Shown here in pieces: positions 54,508-63,371 of a stretch of DNA of 64,000 nucleotides; the first letter of the stretch is position 1; every line of letters starts with the position of its first letter. This DNA is from Planctomycetes bacterium MalM25 (lineage in GTDB: Bacteria; Planctomycetota; Planctomycetia; Pirellulales; Lacipirellulaceae). The notes under the pieces are model-generated. The model did no database searches, was not told where the DNA came from, and worked only from the letters and a program-made list of their open reading frames with translations. Where the stretch lies: NCBI GenBank assembly GCA_007745835.1, contig CP036424.1, positions 3,087,968-3,151,967 on the forward strand, given 5' to 3'. The translations under genes and the position numbers were made by a program.

Positions 54508-55146
54508 ATGTTCCTGCCCTTCCCAACCGCCGCCAGTCGCCCCGCGTCCACTCGGATCGCCCTGGCCGTGTTGCTGATCGCCCTGGCGACTAGCGGATGT
54601 GTCCGCCGGCGACTGACCGTGCGGAGCAATCCGCCGGGGGCGATCGTCCATGTCGATAACCAAAGAATCGGCACGACGCCCTGCTCGATCGACTACGTCT
54701 ACTACGGCACGCGCGAGATCCGCCTGTCGCTGCCCGGCTTCGAGACGCTGACCGTCAACCAGCCGCTGCCCGCCCCCTGGTACGAGACGCCCGGCATCGA
54801 CTTCATCAGCGAGAACCTCGTCCCCGCGCGGATCGAGGACGCCCGCACCGTCAGCTTCAACCTGCAACGCACACGCCTCGAAGCGCCGGAGACCGTCATC
54901 GCCCGCGGCGAGGAGCTGCGTCGGCAGATGACGCCGCTTGGCGCGGCGCCGGTCGTTCCCGCGGCGGCAGCCATCCCCACGACGCAACCTCCGGGCGGCT
55001 ACGTCGGCCCGCCCGTTGGCGTGAGCCCCGGGCCTCCGCCCGCGGCGCCGGCGTTCGCCCCGCCTCCTGCGGGAGGCTATGCGCCGCCGGCCAGCGCCTC
55101 ACCGACTCCGGCCGCGCCCGGCCTGCCAGACGCGTTCCGGTACTGA
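54508..55146 (+). CDS. PEGA-domain lipoprotein
   Basis: A 212-aa protein. The signal region IALAVLLIALATSGC is a lipobox, Cys ~31. A PEGA domain follows (~35-85), LTVRSNPPGAIVHVDNQRIG with the SxPxGAxVxVDxxxxG pattern. The C-terminal ~70 residues are a Pro/Ala/Gly-rich tail (PPAAPAFAPPPAGGYAPP). It converges with the mlaD gene, only 3 nt apart. PEGA domains are surface-layer-associated; the ligand is unknown. Confidence 0.82.
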   Translation: MFLPFPTAASRPASTRIALAVLLIALATSGCVRRRLTVRSNPPGAIVHVDNQRIGTTPCSIDYVYYGTREIRLSLPGFETLTVNQPLPAPWYETPGIDFISENLVPARIEDARTVSFNLQRTRLEAPETVIARGEELRRQMTPLGAAPVVPAAAAIPTTQPPGGYVGPPVGVSPGPPPAAPAFAPPPAGGYAPPASASPTPAAPGLPDAFRY

Positions 55147-55149
55147 ACG

Positions 55150-56283
55150 CTACTTCAAGCCGGGGCCACGATTCACCGCACCGCCGATCAACCGGCCCGG
55201 CTCGCGGGCGATCTTATCGGAGAAGACCCGCGCGTCGTGCAAGATGGGGCGAATCTCCTTCAGCCGCTCGTTGAGCTGCCGCAGCACCACGTCGGCGTTG
55301 TAGATGACATTCGCGACGTTCTCGTAGAGCTGCGGATCGTTCAGCAACCGGTTCAAGGAGCCGCGGCTGTCGGTCACCGCGGAGACGAACGTCGAGGCGT
55401 CGGTGAGCGTCTTGTTTAGGTTCTCGATCGATTCGGCCAGCAGCTGAGAGAGCTCCTCGCCCCGCTCACCCAGCGGTTCGGTGAAGCCCTCCAGGTTCTT
55501 CAGATTGGTCTCCGCACTGGTCACGACCCCACCGAACGAGTCGAGTGTGTTCGTCGCCTTATTGACAGTGCTCCTAGCGTCCGCCAACAGTGCGGGCACC
55601 TCATCGAGGCTCTCCTTCAACGCCGGGTCGGAGACCAGCTTATCGAGCTGCGTCATCGTGTCGGTCATGACCTGCATGGTCTGCTGAAAATCGGCCAACG
55701 CCTGGGAAGCCTCGTCCGCGAGGCTGATCATCCGGTCGCCGCCGAAGTCCTCGCCGAGCGCCGAGTTCACACGCGTGGTGAGCTCTTCGATCGACTCCGC
55801 GGCGCGGCCGATCGACTCGATCGTAGGGCCGATATCGACTTGCAGGCTGGTCAGAGCCTCGACCGGGTCGGGCAGCGCGGCGGCGGTGACCAGCGAGTCG
55901 GCCGTGACCTTCTCGACCGGGCTGCCATCGCCGGCGTAGACGAAGCTGATGACGGCGTCCCCGAACAACGACGACGGGCGGATGCGGCAGGTGTCCGATT
56001 GGTAGATGGGCGAGCCGGGCTGGATGTCCGCCGTGACGAGCACGCCCCCCTCGGGCAGGAACTGGGTCGAGACGACACGTCCGATCACGACGCCGTCCTT
56101 GCGGATCGGCGTGTTCGGCCCGACACCCGGCGCGCGGTCGGTGCGGATCTTCAGCGTGTAGGGCGAGGGCCCCAGGCCCAACGGCAACGAGACGCCCGTG
56201 CCGACGGTCGCCAGCAAACCGCCAACGCCCGCCAACGCGAGCGCGACGACGCCGACGCGAAACTCTTGGGATCGACTGGACAT
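55150..56283 (-). CDS. mlaD: MlaD/MCE-family lipid-binding protein
   Basis: A 377-aa protein. An N-terminal membrane anchor (~8-30) leads to an MCE domain (~42-120) with GPNTPIRKDGVVIGRVVS. The rest is a long helical region with Leu/Glu heptads (LDSFGGVVTSAETNLKNLEG etc.). MlaD takes lipid between the inner membrane MlaFE complex and periplasmic carriers. It is 28 nt downstream of mlaF. The C-terminal extension is longer than in E. coli MlaD. Confidence 0.87.
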   Translation of the reverse strand: MSSRSQEFRVGVVALALAGVGGLLATVGTGVSLPLGLGPSPYTLKIRTDRAPGVGPNTPIRKDGVVIGRVVSTQFLPEGGVLVTADIQPGSPIYQSDTCRIRPSSLFGDAVISFVYAGDGSPVEKVTADSLVTAAALPDPVEALTSLQVDIGPTIESIGRAAESIEELTTRVNSALGEDFGGDRMISLADEASQALADFQQTMQVMTDTMTQLDKLVSDPALKESLDEVPALLADARSTVNKATNTLDSFGGVVTSAETNLKNLEGFTEPLGERGEELSQLLAESIENLNKTLTDASTFVSAVTDSRGSLNRLLNDPQLYENVANVIYNADVVLRQLNERLKEIRPILHDARVFSDKIAREPGRLIGGAVNRGPGLK

Positions 56284-56311
56284 GACGTTCTGGGGGGACC
56301 GTGTCTGTGGG

Positions 56312-57130
56312 CTAAACGGTTGCGAGTTCTTCCAAACGATCGCGGGCTTCGCCGCGGATAAACTGGGTGACGCGTGGGTCCTTCGAGTTCTCGATCGCCT
56401 CGGGCGAACCGTCGTAAAGGATCTGCGACTCGCCCGGTCCGAGCCGCGACACGGGGTAGAGCATCACGATGCGGTCGGCCAGCTTGCGAGCGCTGTGCAT
56501 GTCGTGTGTGACAACCACACTGGTGACCGGCACGTGCCCAAGGCGGGGGGTGCGGGTCCGCAGGATGAGCTCGTTCACCACGTCGCTCATGATCGGGTCG
56601 AGGCCGGTGGTCGGCTCGTCGTAGAGCAAGACCTCCGGGTCCATCATCAGCGCCCGGGCGAGTCCGACGCGCTTCCGCATGCCGCCCGACAGCTCCGCGG
56701 GCTTCTTCTGCATGACCGAAGGGGGGAGCCCGACCTGCTTCAGCCGTTCGACGGCGAGCCGGTAGGCATCGTCCCCGCTCATGCGGCCGTGCTCCTGCAG
56801 CGGGAACATCACGTTCTCGGCGATCGTCGACGAATCAAAGAGGGCCGCCTGCTGGAAGACGAAACCGTAGCGGGTCCGCACCTCGGTGAGCCGGCGGTCG
56901 TCCATCGCGTTGAGGGACTCGCCGTTGAAGCGGACGTGCCCCTTGCTCGGCTCGATAAGACCGATCAGGGATTTCAGCAGCACGGTCTTCCCGCAGCCAC
57001 TCTCGCCGATGATGACCAGCGTCTGGCCACGCTCGACGCGCAGCGTCAGGTCGCGCAGCACGGTCTGCGTGCCGAAGCGGACGCTCATCCGCTCGACGGC
57101 GACGATCGGCGTATCGTCCGGCTCGTTCAC
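56312..57130 (-). CDS. mlaF: MlaF-type ABC transporter ATPase
   Basis: A 272-aa ATPase from GTG 57130, inferred from the 4-nt GTGA overlap with the mlaE stop (57127-57129), a coupled start. Walker A is GESGCGKT, signature LSGGMRKRVGLARAL, Walker B LLYDEPTTGLDP, then the H-loop VVVTHDM. These match MlaF. It powers phospholipid movement with MlaE. Order of the operon: mlaE, mlaF, mlaD. Confidence 0.92.
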   Translation of the reverse strand: MNEPDDTPIVAVERMSVRFGTQTVLRDLTLRVERGQTLVIIGESGCGKTVLLKSLIGLIEPSKGHVRFNGESLNAMDDRRLTEVRTRYGFVFQQAALFDSSTIAENVMFPLQEHGRMSGDDAYRLAVERLKQVGLPPSVMQKKPAELSGGMRKRVGLARALMMDPEVLLYDEPTTGLDPIMSDVVNELILRTRTPRLGHVPVTSVVVTHDMHSARKLADRIVMLYPVSRLGPGESQILYDGSPEAIENSKDPRVTQFIRGEARDRLEELATV

Positions 57131-57972
57131 ACGCGCCACTCCTGCGGCCAAACCGCCGTGTAGAACCGGTCGAGCGCGATGCTGAGCACCAGGTCGAGCA
57201 CCAGGATCATGACGAACGACTGCACGAAGGCGACCGTCGCCGCGCGGCCGACGCCCTCGGCGCCCGCGCCGGAGTGGAAACCGCGATAGCAGCTGATGAT
57301 GGCGATCGCCCCGCCGAAGAAGAAGCTCTTGATCACGCCGTAGGCGATGTCCCAGGGGCTGGTCCCGTCGCGCGAGTTGGCGAGATAGAAGTAGGGGTCC
57401 ACGTCGAAGACGTAGATGCAATAAAAGGCCCCGCCGATCACGCCCATCGCGATGGCGGCGATCGTCAGCAGTGGGATCATCGTCAGGCAAGCGAGGAACC
57501 GGGGCAGCACCAGGTGCTGGATCGGGCTGGCGCCCATCGAGGCGAGCGCGTCGATCTGCTCGGTCACCTTCATCGTGCCCAGCTCGGCGGCGATCGCGCT
57601 GCCGATCCGGCCCGCGAGCATCGTGGCCGCGAGCACCGGGCCGAGCTCGCGGAACATCGACAGGTTGATCATCACGCCGAGGCGCGACTCCATGCCGAAC
57701 GCGCGGAACTGGTAGTACGACTGCACCGCGAGCACCATGCCGATGAACGCGCCCGTGAGGGCGATCACCGGCAGGCTCCGCACGCCGATGCGGTACATGC
57801 TGTCCACCATCCGGGCCCGACCGGGCGGCCGGCGGAAGAGCCAGGTGAGGGTCTGCCCGAAGAAGAGGGTCATCGCGCCGATCTCGGCGACCGCGTCGAG
57901 CGCGCGCTCGCCGACCGACGCGATCGCGTCGGCGATGCCGAGTCCCCGTTTGGCTTCGGGCGTGGCGGCCAT
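57127..57972 (-). CDS. mlaE: MlaE-type ABC transporter permease
   Basis: A 281-aa membrane protein from ATG 57972. It has five or so transmembrane segments and the MlaE signatures VIALTGAFIGMVLAVQSYYQ, FRELGPVLAATMLAGRIGSA and ELGTMKVTEQIDALASMG. With MlaF it forms the inner-membrane lipid transporter that maintains outer-membrane lipid asymmetry. It is the first gene of the operon; the ThuA/PQQ fusion gene ends 109 nt upstream on the same strand. Confidence 0.93.
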   Translation of the reverse strand: MAATPEAKRGLGIADAIASVGERALDAVAEIGAMTLFFGQTLTWLFRRPPGRARMVDSMYRIGVRSLPVIALTGAFIGMVLAVQSYYQFRAFGMESRLGVMINLSMFRELGPVLAATMLAGRIGSAIAAELGTMKVTEQIDALASMGASPIQHLVLPRFLACLTMIPLLTIAAIAMGVIGGAFYCIYVFDVDPYFYLANSRDGTSPWDIAYGVIKSFFFGGAIAIISCYRGFHSGAGAEGVGRAATVAFVQSFVMILVLDLVLSIALDRFYTAVWPQEWRV

Positions 57973-58081
57973 GCTTCCCTGACGCACGTTGAATCCGTCC
58001 GCGGCCGCGCACACCGAGCGCGCAGCCGTCCGGTTAGATCGACCGGGCAAAGGGCTCCGCTTGAGTCAACCTTGCGGGCCG

Positions 58082-60628
58082 CTAGCGTCGCTGGCGACCA
58101 AACTCAGCAGAGAAAGGGCTCCACCCAGCGAAACGTTCCGGCTCGGATCCAGCCAACTCGCCGTACGGTATCGACTCCCCATCCGACGCGGCGAGGGCCT
58201 CGTCGCGCGGCGCCGGGTCGTTGATTAGCAACAGCTCGGCAAGGCTGGCCGACGAATCGATCGGTCGGACGCCTCGGCTTTGAGATCCCGCCGCATCGGG
58301 GGCTTGGGCGAAGGCGATCGCGGGCGCGAGCGTCGGCGAGTCGAACGCTTCGTCCACTGCCTCGTGGGAGACAACGACCGGGGCTTCCGCAACGCCGGGC
58401 GCCGGGACGGTCGCCCCGTAGTTCAGCCGCCAGTAGTCGTAGTCGGCATCATTCACGTAGCCGTCGTTATCACCGTCGGCCGGGTGGTCGCCCTCGAAGC
58501 GCTCGACATCACGCCAGACGGTGTAGTCCGCCGCGTTGACGACGCCATCGTCGTTGTAGTCGCCGACGAGTTGGGGCAGGTTAGCGGTGAAGTCGACGCG
58601 GACGATCTGGGCGTCCGCGTTGTTGCCGGGGAAACCCGTCCCCCACTCGATCAGGTAGGCGGCGCCGTCGGGGCCGAACTCCATCTCGATCGGGCGCGTG
58701 AACGTCTGGTCGGTGAAGACCGGGTTGATCTTGAGGATCTCGCCCACATCGTCGAGCCGGACCTCCCACACCCCGCCGCGTGCCCAGTCGTAAACGAACA
58801 GCGCGCCGTCGTAGTACTCGGGGAGCTTGCGGTCCGAATCGAGGGAAGCGTCGTACTGGTAGACCCCGCCCACCATCGCGGCGCGGCTGCCGCTGCCGAA
58901 CTCGGGGAAATCGGGCGAGTTGGCGTAGGGGTACCAGATGAACGCCGGCTCGGCGTCGGGCAGCGCCGTTGGGCCCGTGTTGTTGGGCGAGTCGTTCACC
59001 AAGTTGTCCGGGTCGAACGGGGCGCCGGAGACGTTCGTGGCGAAGTCGTGGTCGTTGTAGGCCTGGTTGTCGGCGATGACGTAGGGCCAGCCGAAGTTGC
59101 CGGCCTGCCGGGCGCGGTTGATCTCGTCGTAGCCGCGGGGGCCGCGGTTCGGATCGTCGCCCCCCGCGTCGGGGCCGACATCGCCCCAATACAAATCCCC
59201 GGTCTCTTGATCGATGGCGATACGGAACGGGTTCCGCGAGCCCATCACGTAGATCTCCGGCCGCCCCTGCGAGCCGTCGGCGGGGAACAGGTTGCCGCCG
59301 GGGATGGAGTACGAGCCGTCGGCCTCCGGCTTGATGCGGAGGATCTTCCCGCGGAGGTCGTCGGCGTTGGCGGAGGTGCGTTGGGCGTCGAAGGCCTCGC
59401 GGCCGGGTTGTTCGTCGATGGGGCCGAAGCCGTTCGACTGGAACGGGTTCGTGTCGTCCCCCAACGAGGCGTAGAGCAGACCGTTCGGTCCGAAAGCGAG
59501 CGAGCCGCCCGTGTGACAACAGTTCTCGTCGGAGGGGACCTCCAGCAGCGTCACGTCGGTCGCGCGGTCGAGCGTCGAGCCGTCGTAGGTGACCCGAGCG
59601 ATCCTCTGGACGTGCACCGCCTCGTCGGGCGTGTAGAAGAAGTACATCCAGCCGTTCGTGGCGAAGTTCGGATCGAGGGCGAGGCCGAGCAGGCCGTCCT
59701 CGTTGCCCACATCGACCGAGAAGACGCCGATCGTGCTGGTCACGCCGGTCACCGGATCGATCTTGCGGACGCGACCATCCAGTTCGACAAAGAAGACAGT
59801 CCCGTCGGGCGCCACCTCCAGGCTCATCGGGTCGTTGACTTCCGTCTCGAGGACGGTCTTCTCGAAATTGGTCGCGACCCCTCCGCCCCCGTCCTGCGGC
59901 GTCTGCCCCGCGGCGAACTCGATGCCGCCGAGCAGGTGGTCCAGGAACCGCTGGTCGTTGTACATCGGCTCCCGATGGCCGAGCCCGGTGTACCACGAGC
60001 GGCCCCCCTCGAAGTGATGCCGCCAGGCGATGGGATGGTCGTAACCCATGCTGCCGCCCGAGTAGCTCGACTCGTCGATCGTCATGAGCACGTGGACCTC
60101 GCCGCGCGGGTTGCGATCGTAGTTGTACCACTCGTCGGCGAACGTGTTGCGATTGTTGAGGTGAGCGGTCGAGGGGTCGAGCTGGTCCGCCACGAGCAGC
60201 GAAGCGCTCTGGATGGCCGGGTGGTTTTGGAACGCGGCGCCTACCAGATCGACGTACCAATCCCAGTTCTTGTGCGTGTCCGCCGCCGCGTGGACGCCGA
60301 CGAATCCGCCCCCCGCTCGGATGTAGTCCTGCAACCCCGCTTGCTCCGCCGAATTGAGCGGCGTGCCGGTCGTGTTGAGAAAGACGACCGCCTCGTAGTC
60401 GTGGATCGAGGCGGAGGCGAACACCGACGAGTCCTCCGTGGCGGTCACGGAGAAGTCGTTGGCTAAGCCGAGCGACTGGATCGCGGCGATGCCCTCATCG
60501 ATCGACGAGTGACGGAAGCCGGTCGTCTCCGAGAAGACGAGCAAATCGAACGCCGCCAACAACCGGCGGTCTTCGAGGGGCTCTACGTAGAAGCGTTTCG
60601 CGTGCGGGAAGCGGCGGAGAGTAGCCAT
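58082..60628 (-). CDS. Secreted ThuA / sorbosone-dehydrogenase / dockerin fusion
   Basis: An 848-aa protein. Residues ~15-25 carry VEPLEDRRLLA, the LEPR-type motif at planctomycete exported protein starts. Residues ~27-245 are a ThuA-like (glutamine-amidotransferase-like) domain with IRAGGGFVGVHAAADTHKNW and YTGLGHREPMYND. Residues ~255-695 form a six-bladed glucose/sorbosone dehydrogenase propeller (EDGLLGLALDPNFATNGWMY, NCCHTGGSLAFGPNGLLYAS, RNPFRIAIDQETGDLYWGDV). A dockerin-like pair of Ca2+ loops follows (GDYNDDGVVNAADYTVWRD and DGDNDGYVNDADYDYWRL), then a disordered tail. It probably oxidises sugars outside the cell, with or without PQQ. Confidence 0.87.
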   Translation of the reverse strand: MATLRRFPHAKRFYVEPLEDRRLLAAFDLLVFSETTGFRHSSIDEGIAAIQSLGLANDFSVTATEDSSVFASASIHDYEAVVFLNTTGTPLNSAEQAGLQDYIRAGGGFVGVHAAADTHKNWDWYVDLVGAAFQNHPAIQSASLLVADQLDPSTAHLNNRNTFADEWYNYDRNPRGEVHVLMTIDESSYSGGSMGYDHPIAWRHHFEGGRSWYTGLGHREPMYNDQRFLDHLLGGIEFAAGQTPQDGGGGVATNFEKTVLETEVNDPMSLEVAPDGTVFFVELDGRVRKIDPVTGVTSTIGVFSVDVGNEDGLLGLALDPNFATNGWMYFFYTPDEAVHVQRIARVTYDGSTLDRATDVTLLEVPSDENCCHTGGSLAFGPNGLLYASLGDDTNPFQSNGFGPIDEQPGREAFDAQRTSANADDLRGKILRIKPEADGSYSIPGGNLFPADGSQGRPEIYVMGSRNPFRIAIDQETGDLYWGDVGPDAGGDDPNRGPRGYDEINRARQAGNFGWPYVIADNQAYNDHDFATNVSGAPFDPDNLVNDSPNNTGPTALPDAEPAFIWYPYANSPDFPEFGSGSRAAMVGGVYQYDASLDSDRKLPEYYDGALFVYDWARGGVWEVRLDDVGEILKINPVFTDQTFTRPIEMEFGPDGAAYLIEWGTGFPGNNADAQIVRVDFTANLPQLVGDYNDDGVVNAADYTVWRDVERFEGDHPADGDNDGYVNDADYDYWRLNYGATVPAPGVAEAPVVVSHEAVDEAFDSPTLAPAIAFAQAPDAAGSQSRGVRPIDSSASLAELLLINDPAPRDEALAASDGESIPYGELAGSEPERFAGWSPFSAEFGRQRR

Positions 60629-60709
60629 CGACGGCGGCCCCGGGGGAAGAGTGGGAGGGCCATCAGTTTACCACCCCGGGAGCACGAGAAACCGCATCGA
60701 TCGCGAGAA

Positions 60710-62284
60710 TCAGTTCCGGTTCCTCCGCTGCGCCAGAGGCGCTAGCAGCAGACCGAGCAGAGCCAATCCGCTCGGCTCAGGAACGGATAAGGTCAGGATG
60801 ACCTCGAACACCTCGCCGCTCGCGGAAGAGAGCCCGACCGGATTGCCAAACACGTGCTTCGCGTTGGTGATCAGTCCGCCGAAGATGTACCCCAGGCGGA
60901 CTTGGCCCTGGTCGTCGGCAAGGCTGTGCAGCAGGTCCATCGGGATGACGCCGTTCTCGTACGTCATGACCGCGTGATCGGCGAAGAACTCGGCGTTCGA
61001 CCCGAACCGCATGCGGTTGCCGTCGTCGGCCATCAGTTCAGGGTACTCGCCGAGGTAGTGCTGCTCGTACGAGCCGTCCGCGTTGCGGATGACGCTCGTG
61101 ATCTGGTTGGTGTTGGGCAGCGCGTTGTCGGTGACAAAACCGTCGGCGTCCGCCGCGGCGTCGCCCGGCAGGTACTCCTGCAGCGTGATGCCGCCGAAGA
61201 GCAGCTCGTGCATGTCGCCGGTCGCTTCGGAGAAGAGGCCGAGCTTGGCGGAGTGGTAGTTGTTCATCGCCTGCTTGAAGACCTGGTCCGACGCGTCGAG
61301 CACGCCGCCCGTGTTCAACGGATCGAGCCCGTTGTCGATCTGCTCGGGATTGCCCGAGGCGTCAATCTCGACCGGGACCGACCAGGCGCCGCGGCTCTCG
61401 GTGAAGACGCCCGACAGGACGGTGAGGCCCTGCTCGAGCGAGCCATCCCCCTGCTTCTCGAGCGTCGGGTAGACGTTCAGGTCACGACGGCGGAAGTGAT
61501 CCTCCGGCGTGGTCGATCCGACGTGCGTGAAGCCGAGCGTTGAGCCGTCGTCCTGGATCGTGAAGGTCCGCACCTGTTTGGTGTACTCGCCGTTCAGGCT
61601 GCCGCGGTACCGGCCCTCGTAGTCTTGTCCGAAGACCAGGTGCACCTGGCCGTCGATCGCGTACATGTCCCCGCCGGTGACCTTGAAGAGCGGGTCGTCC
61701 ACCTGACGGATGTGGTCGGCCGCGGTTCCGGCGCCCCCTTTGGCCCAATCGACCAACCCGGGCAAATCGAAGGCGGAAAGCGTCGAGAAGGTGCTGCGGG
61801 ACGTGTCGTCCAGCGGGTCGTTGTCGCCGTAGCCACCCGTCATGTAGAGGCGATCCCCCAGTTGCTCGAACTGCGAGTTCGCGGGCGTGAGCGAGAGGAC
61901 CTGCTCCTCGGTGAGCCCGCTGCCGGCGTCCGAGGGATCGATCGTCCGACTCCACGACTGCTTGCTCACCGGGTCGATCACCCAGACCGAGCGGTTCTGC
62001 TTGCGCTCCGGGATGCTGCTCTGGTCGATGTCGAAACCGTGCAGGCCGTTTGTCATGCCCGCGACGACGACCCATTGCCCGTTGTGCTCGCCGGCGGCGA
62101 ACGAGTGCAGGCTCGGCATCGACGCGGCGCCCATATCGTACTGGCGCAGTTCCACCGCGTACGGCAGTTCTCCGCCGACAATCACGGGGGTGACCGTGTC
62201 GGTCTGATTGGCGGCCGGGGCAATCCCCGCGAGCACCGCCAGCAGAGCGCCGACTTGCAGCGAGCGCGTAAGACGATCAGCCAT
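60710..62284 (-). CDS. PEP-CTERM protein with kelch-like propeller
   Basis: A 524-aa protein. The start ATG 62284 (GGAAAG nearby) gives a signal peptide (LQVGALLAVLAGIAPAA); ATG 62305 is an alternative. The body has kelch-like repeats (WVVVAGMTNGLHGFD, RLYMTGGYGDND, MHELLFGGITLQEY). The C-terminus ends SVPEPSGLALLGLLLAPLAQ then RRNRN: PEP motif, hydrophobic helix, basic tail. It is probably surface-bound after exosortase processing. It follows a smaller PEP-CTERM gene, 57 nt away, and precedes the ThuA/PQQ gene by 81 nt. Confidence 0.85.
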   Translation of the reverse strand: MADRLTRSLQVGALLAVLAGIAPAANQTDTVTPVIVGGELPYAVELRQYDMGAASMPSLHSFAAGEHNGQWVVVAGMTNGLHGFDIDQSSIPERKQNRSVWVIDPVSKQSWSRTIDPSDAGSGLTEEQVLSLTPANSQFEQLGDRLYMTGGYGDNDPLDDTSRSTFSTLSAFDLPGLVDWAKGGAGTAADHIRQVDDPLFKVTGGDMYAIDGQVHLVFGQDYEGRYRGSLNGEYTKQVRTFTIQDDGSTLGFTHVGSTTPEDHFRRRDLNVYPTLEKQGDGSLEQGLTVLSGVFTESRGAWSVPVEIDASGNPEQIDNGLDPLNTGGVLDASDQVFKQAMNNYHSAKLGLFSEATGDMHELLFGGITLQEYLPGDAAADADGFVTDNALPNTNQITSVIRNADGSYEQHYLGEYPELMADDGNRMRFGSNAEFFADHAVMTYENGVIPMDLLHSLADDQGQVRLGYIFGGLITNAKHVFGNPVGLSSASGEVFEVILTLSVPEPSGLALLGLLLAPLAQRRNRN

Positions 62285-62341
62285 CTTGCTTTCCAAGGTG
62301 TGCATGCGATCTCGATCGAGGGGCGTACGGTGTGAAGCGGA

Positions 62342-63034
62342 TCAATGGACAAACGAACGACGGCAGAACACCCCGCCAAGCACCAAGGCGGCCGCCACCA
62401 AGGACGACGGCTCGGGAACGCCAACGGCGCGGATGTTGTCGAGTCCGATTGAGGCGGCAATCACTTCGCCCTGCAGCCCCCCCGTGCCACCAAAGCTGAC
62501 GGTCGGGAGTCCAACACTCGATATCAAGCGCACACGCCCTACACTCCTAGCTACGGCGGAGAAATCACTCAGTCCCGCGCCGACGCGTGTCATCGCGTCG
62601 GCGGCAATCGAGAACGCTACTGAGGTCCACGCACTGTTGGCTCCGAGAAAGACAGGCTCTGTGGAGACAAACCAGGTCGTGCCATCGGCGATCCCCAAAC
62701 GAAGCGAAAGGTCCGTATCTCCAGCGTTGAGGGCTTCCGCGCTGATAGCGGCCACGCCGGACGCAAGGTAATCACCTCCCCATTGATTGCCAGGACCCTC
62801 GTTAGGAATCACCATCCGTGAGTTCGGGCCACCGAAGCCGTTCGACTCGTAGGCGAGGTACCTGTCGCCAGCGAGCTGCGGGCCGCCATCCGCGGTGACC
62901 AGCAAAGACTGGGTGCCCGCCCCCCACCCCGCTGTAGCGCCGTCCTGAAAATCATCGACTTGGCCGATCGTGACCGCCAAGGCCGGCGAGCAGAGTGTCG
63001 TGAGCAACATGAGGCCAGGTACCGTGCGAAGCAT
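62342..63034 (-). CDS. PEP-CTERM secreted protein, small
   Basis: A 230-aa protein. Signal peptide LRTVPGLMLLTTLCSPALA. The body, Gly/Asp/Ser-rich strands (FGGPNSRMVIPNEGPGNQWG), looks like a carbohydrate-binding-type jelly roll but no named family was seen. C-terminus VPEPSSLVAAALVLGGVFC followed by RRSFVH: PEP motif, hydrophobic helix, basic tail. It is the first of three secreted-protein genes in a row on the minus strand. Confidence 0.82.
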   Translation of the reverse strand: MLRTVPGLMLLTTLCSPALAVTIGQVDDFQDGATAGWGAGTQSLLVTADGGPQLAGDRYLAYESNGFGGPNSRMVIPNEGPGNQWGGDYLASGVAAISAEALNAGDTDLSLRLGIADGTTWFVSTEPVFLGANSAWTSVAFSIAADAMTRVGAGLSDFSAVARSVGRVRLISSVGLPTVSFGGTGGLQGEVIAASIGLDNIRAVGVPEPSSLVAAALVLGGVFCRRSFVH

Positions 63035-63371
63035 CGTTCATTCCGTGCTGGGGTGATGAGCGGCGACAGCGGCATGGCCACTGAAAGGGAGAACCAACCA
63101 TGCACTCGGAGAAAGAGCGCAAGATGCCCGTCCAAATAATGACCCCATCTCAAGTGAGAGGGGGCGGGACGAACCGGGTTACCACGCCGCCATTAGACGG
63201 GGGACCATCAAAGTAGGGAGGCCTAGGAGTGAGGCTTCATTATGGTTGTGGCTTTCCCCACGACAACCTCCGGCCACACAATTTCCTAGCTCATTTGCGG
63301 CGTATCCATCAAAAAAGGACGGGCCGTGTCACCACGGCCCGTCCAGCAAAAGACTGTCTGTGAGCTGAGGC
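63035..63371 (-). other. Spacer between clpC and the PEP-CTERM gene
   Basis: This 337-bp spacer has no supported gene. It contains the clpC terminator at 63311-63344. The promoter of the PEP-CTERM gene should lie in 63035-63300, which is visibly less GC-rich than the coding regions, but I could not identify convincing boxes. Confidence 0.4.
63311..63344 (-). terminator. Rho-independent terminator of clpC
   Basis: Read on the minus strand, a perfect 12-bp stem (GGACGGGCCGTG at 63317-63328 paired with CACGGCCCGTCC at 63333-63344) with a 4-nt loop is followed by six Ts (63311-63316). It begins ~27 nt after the clpC stop. Confidence 0.92.
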
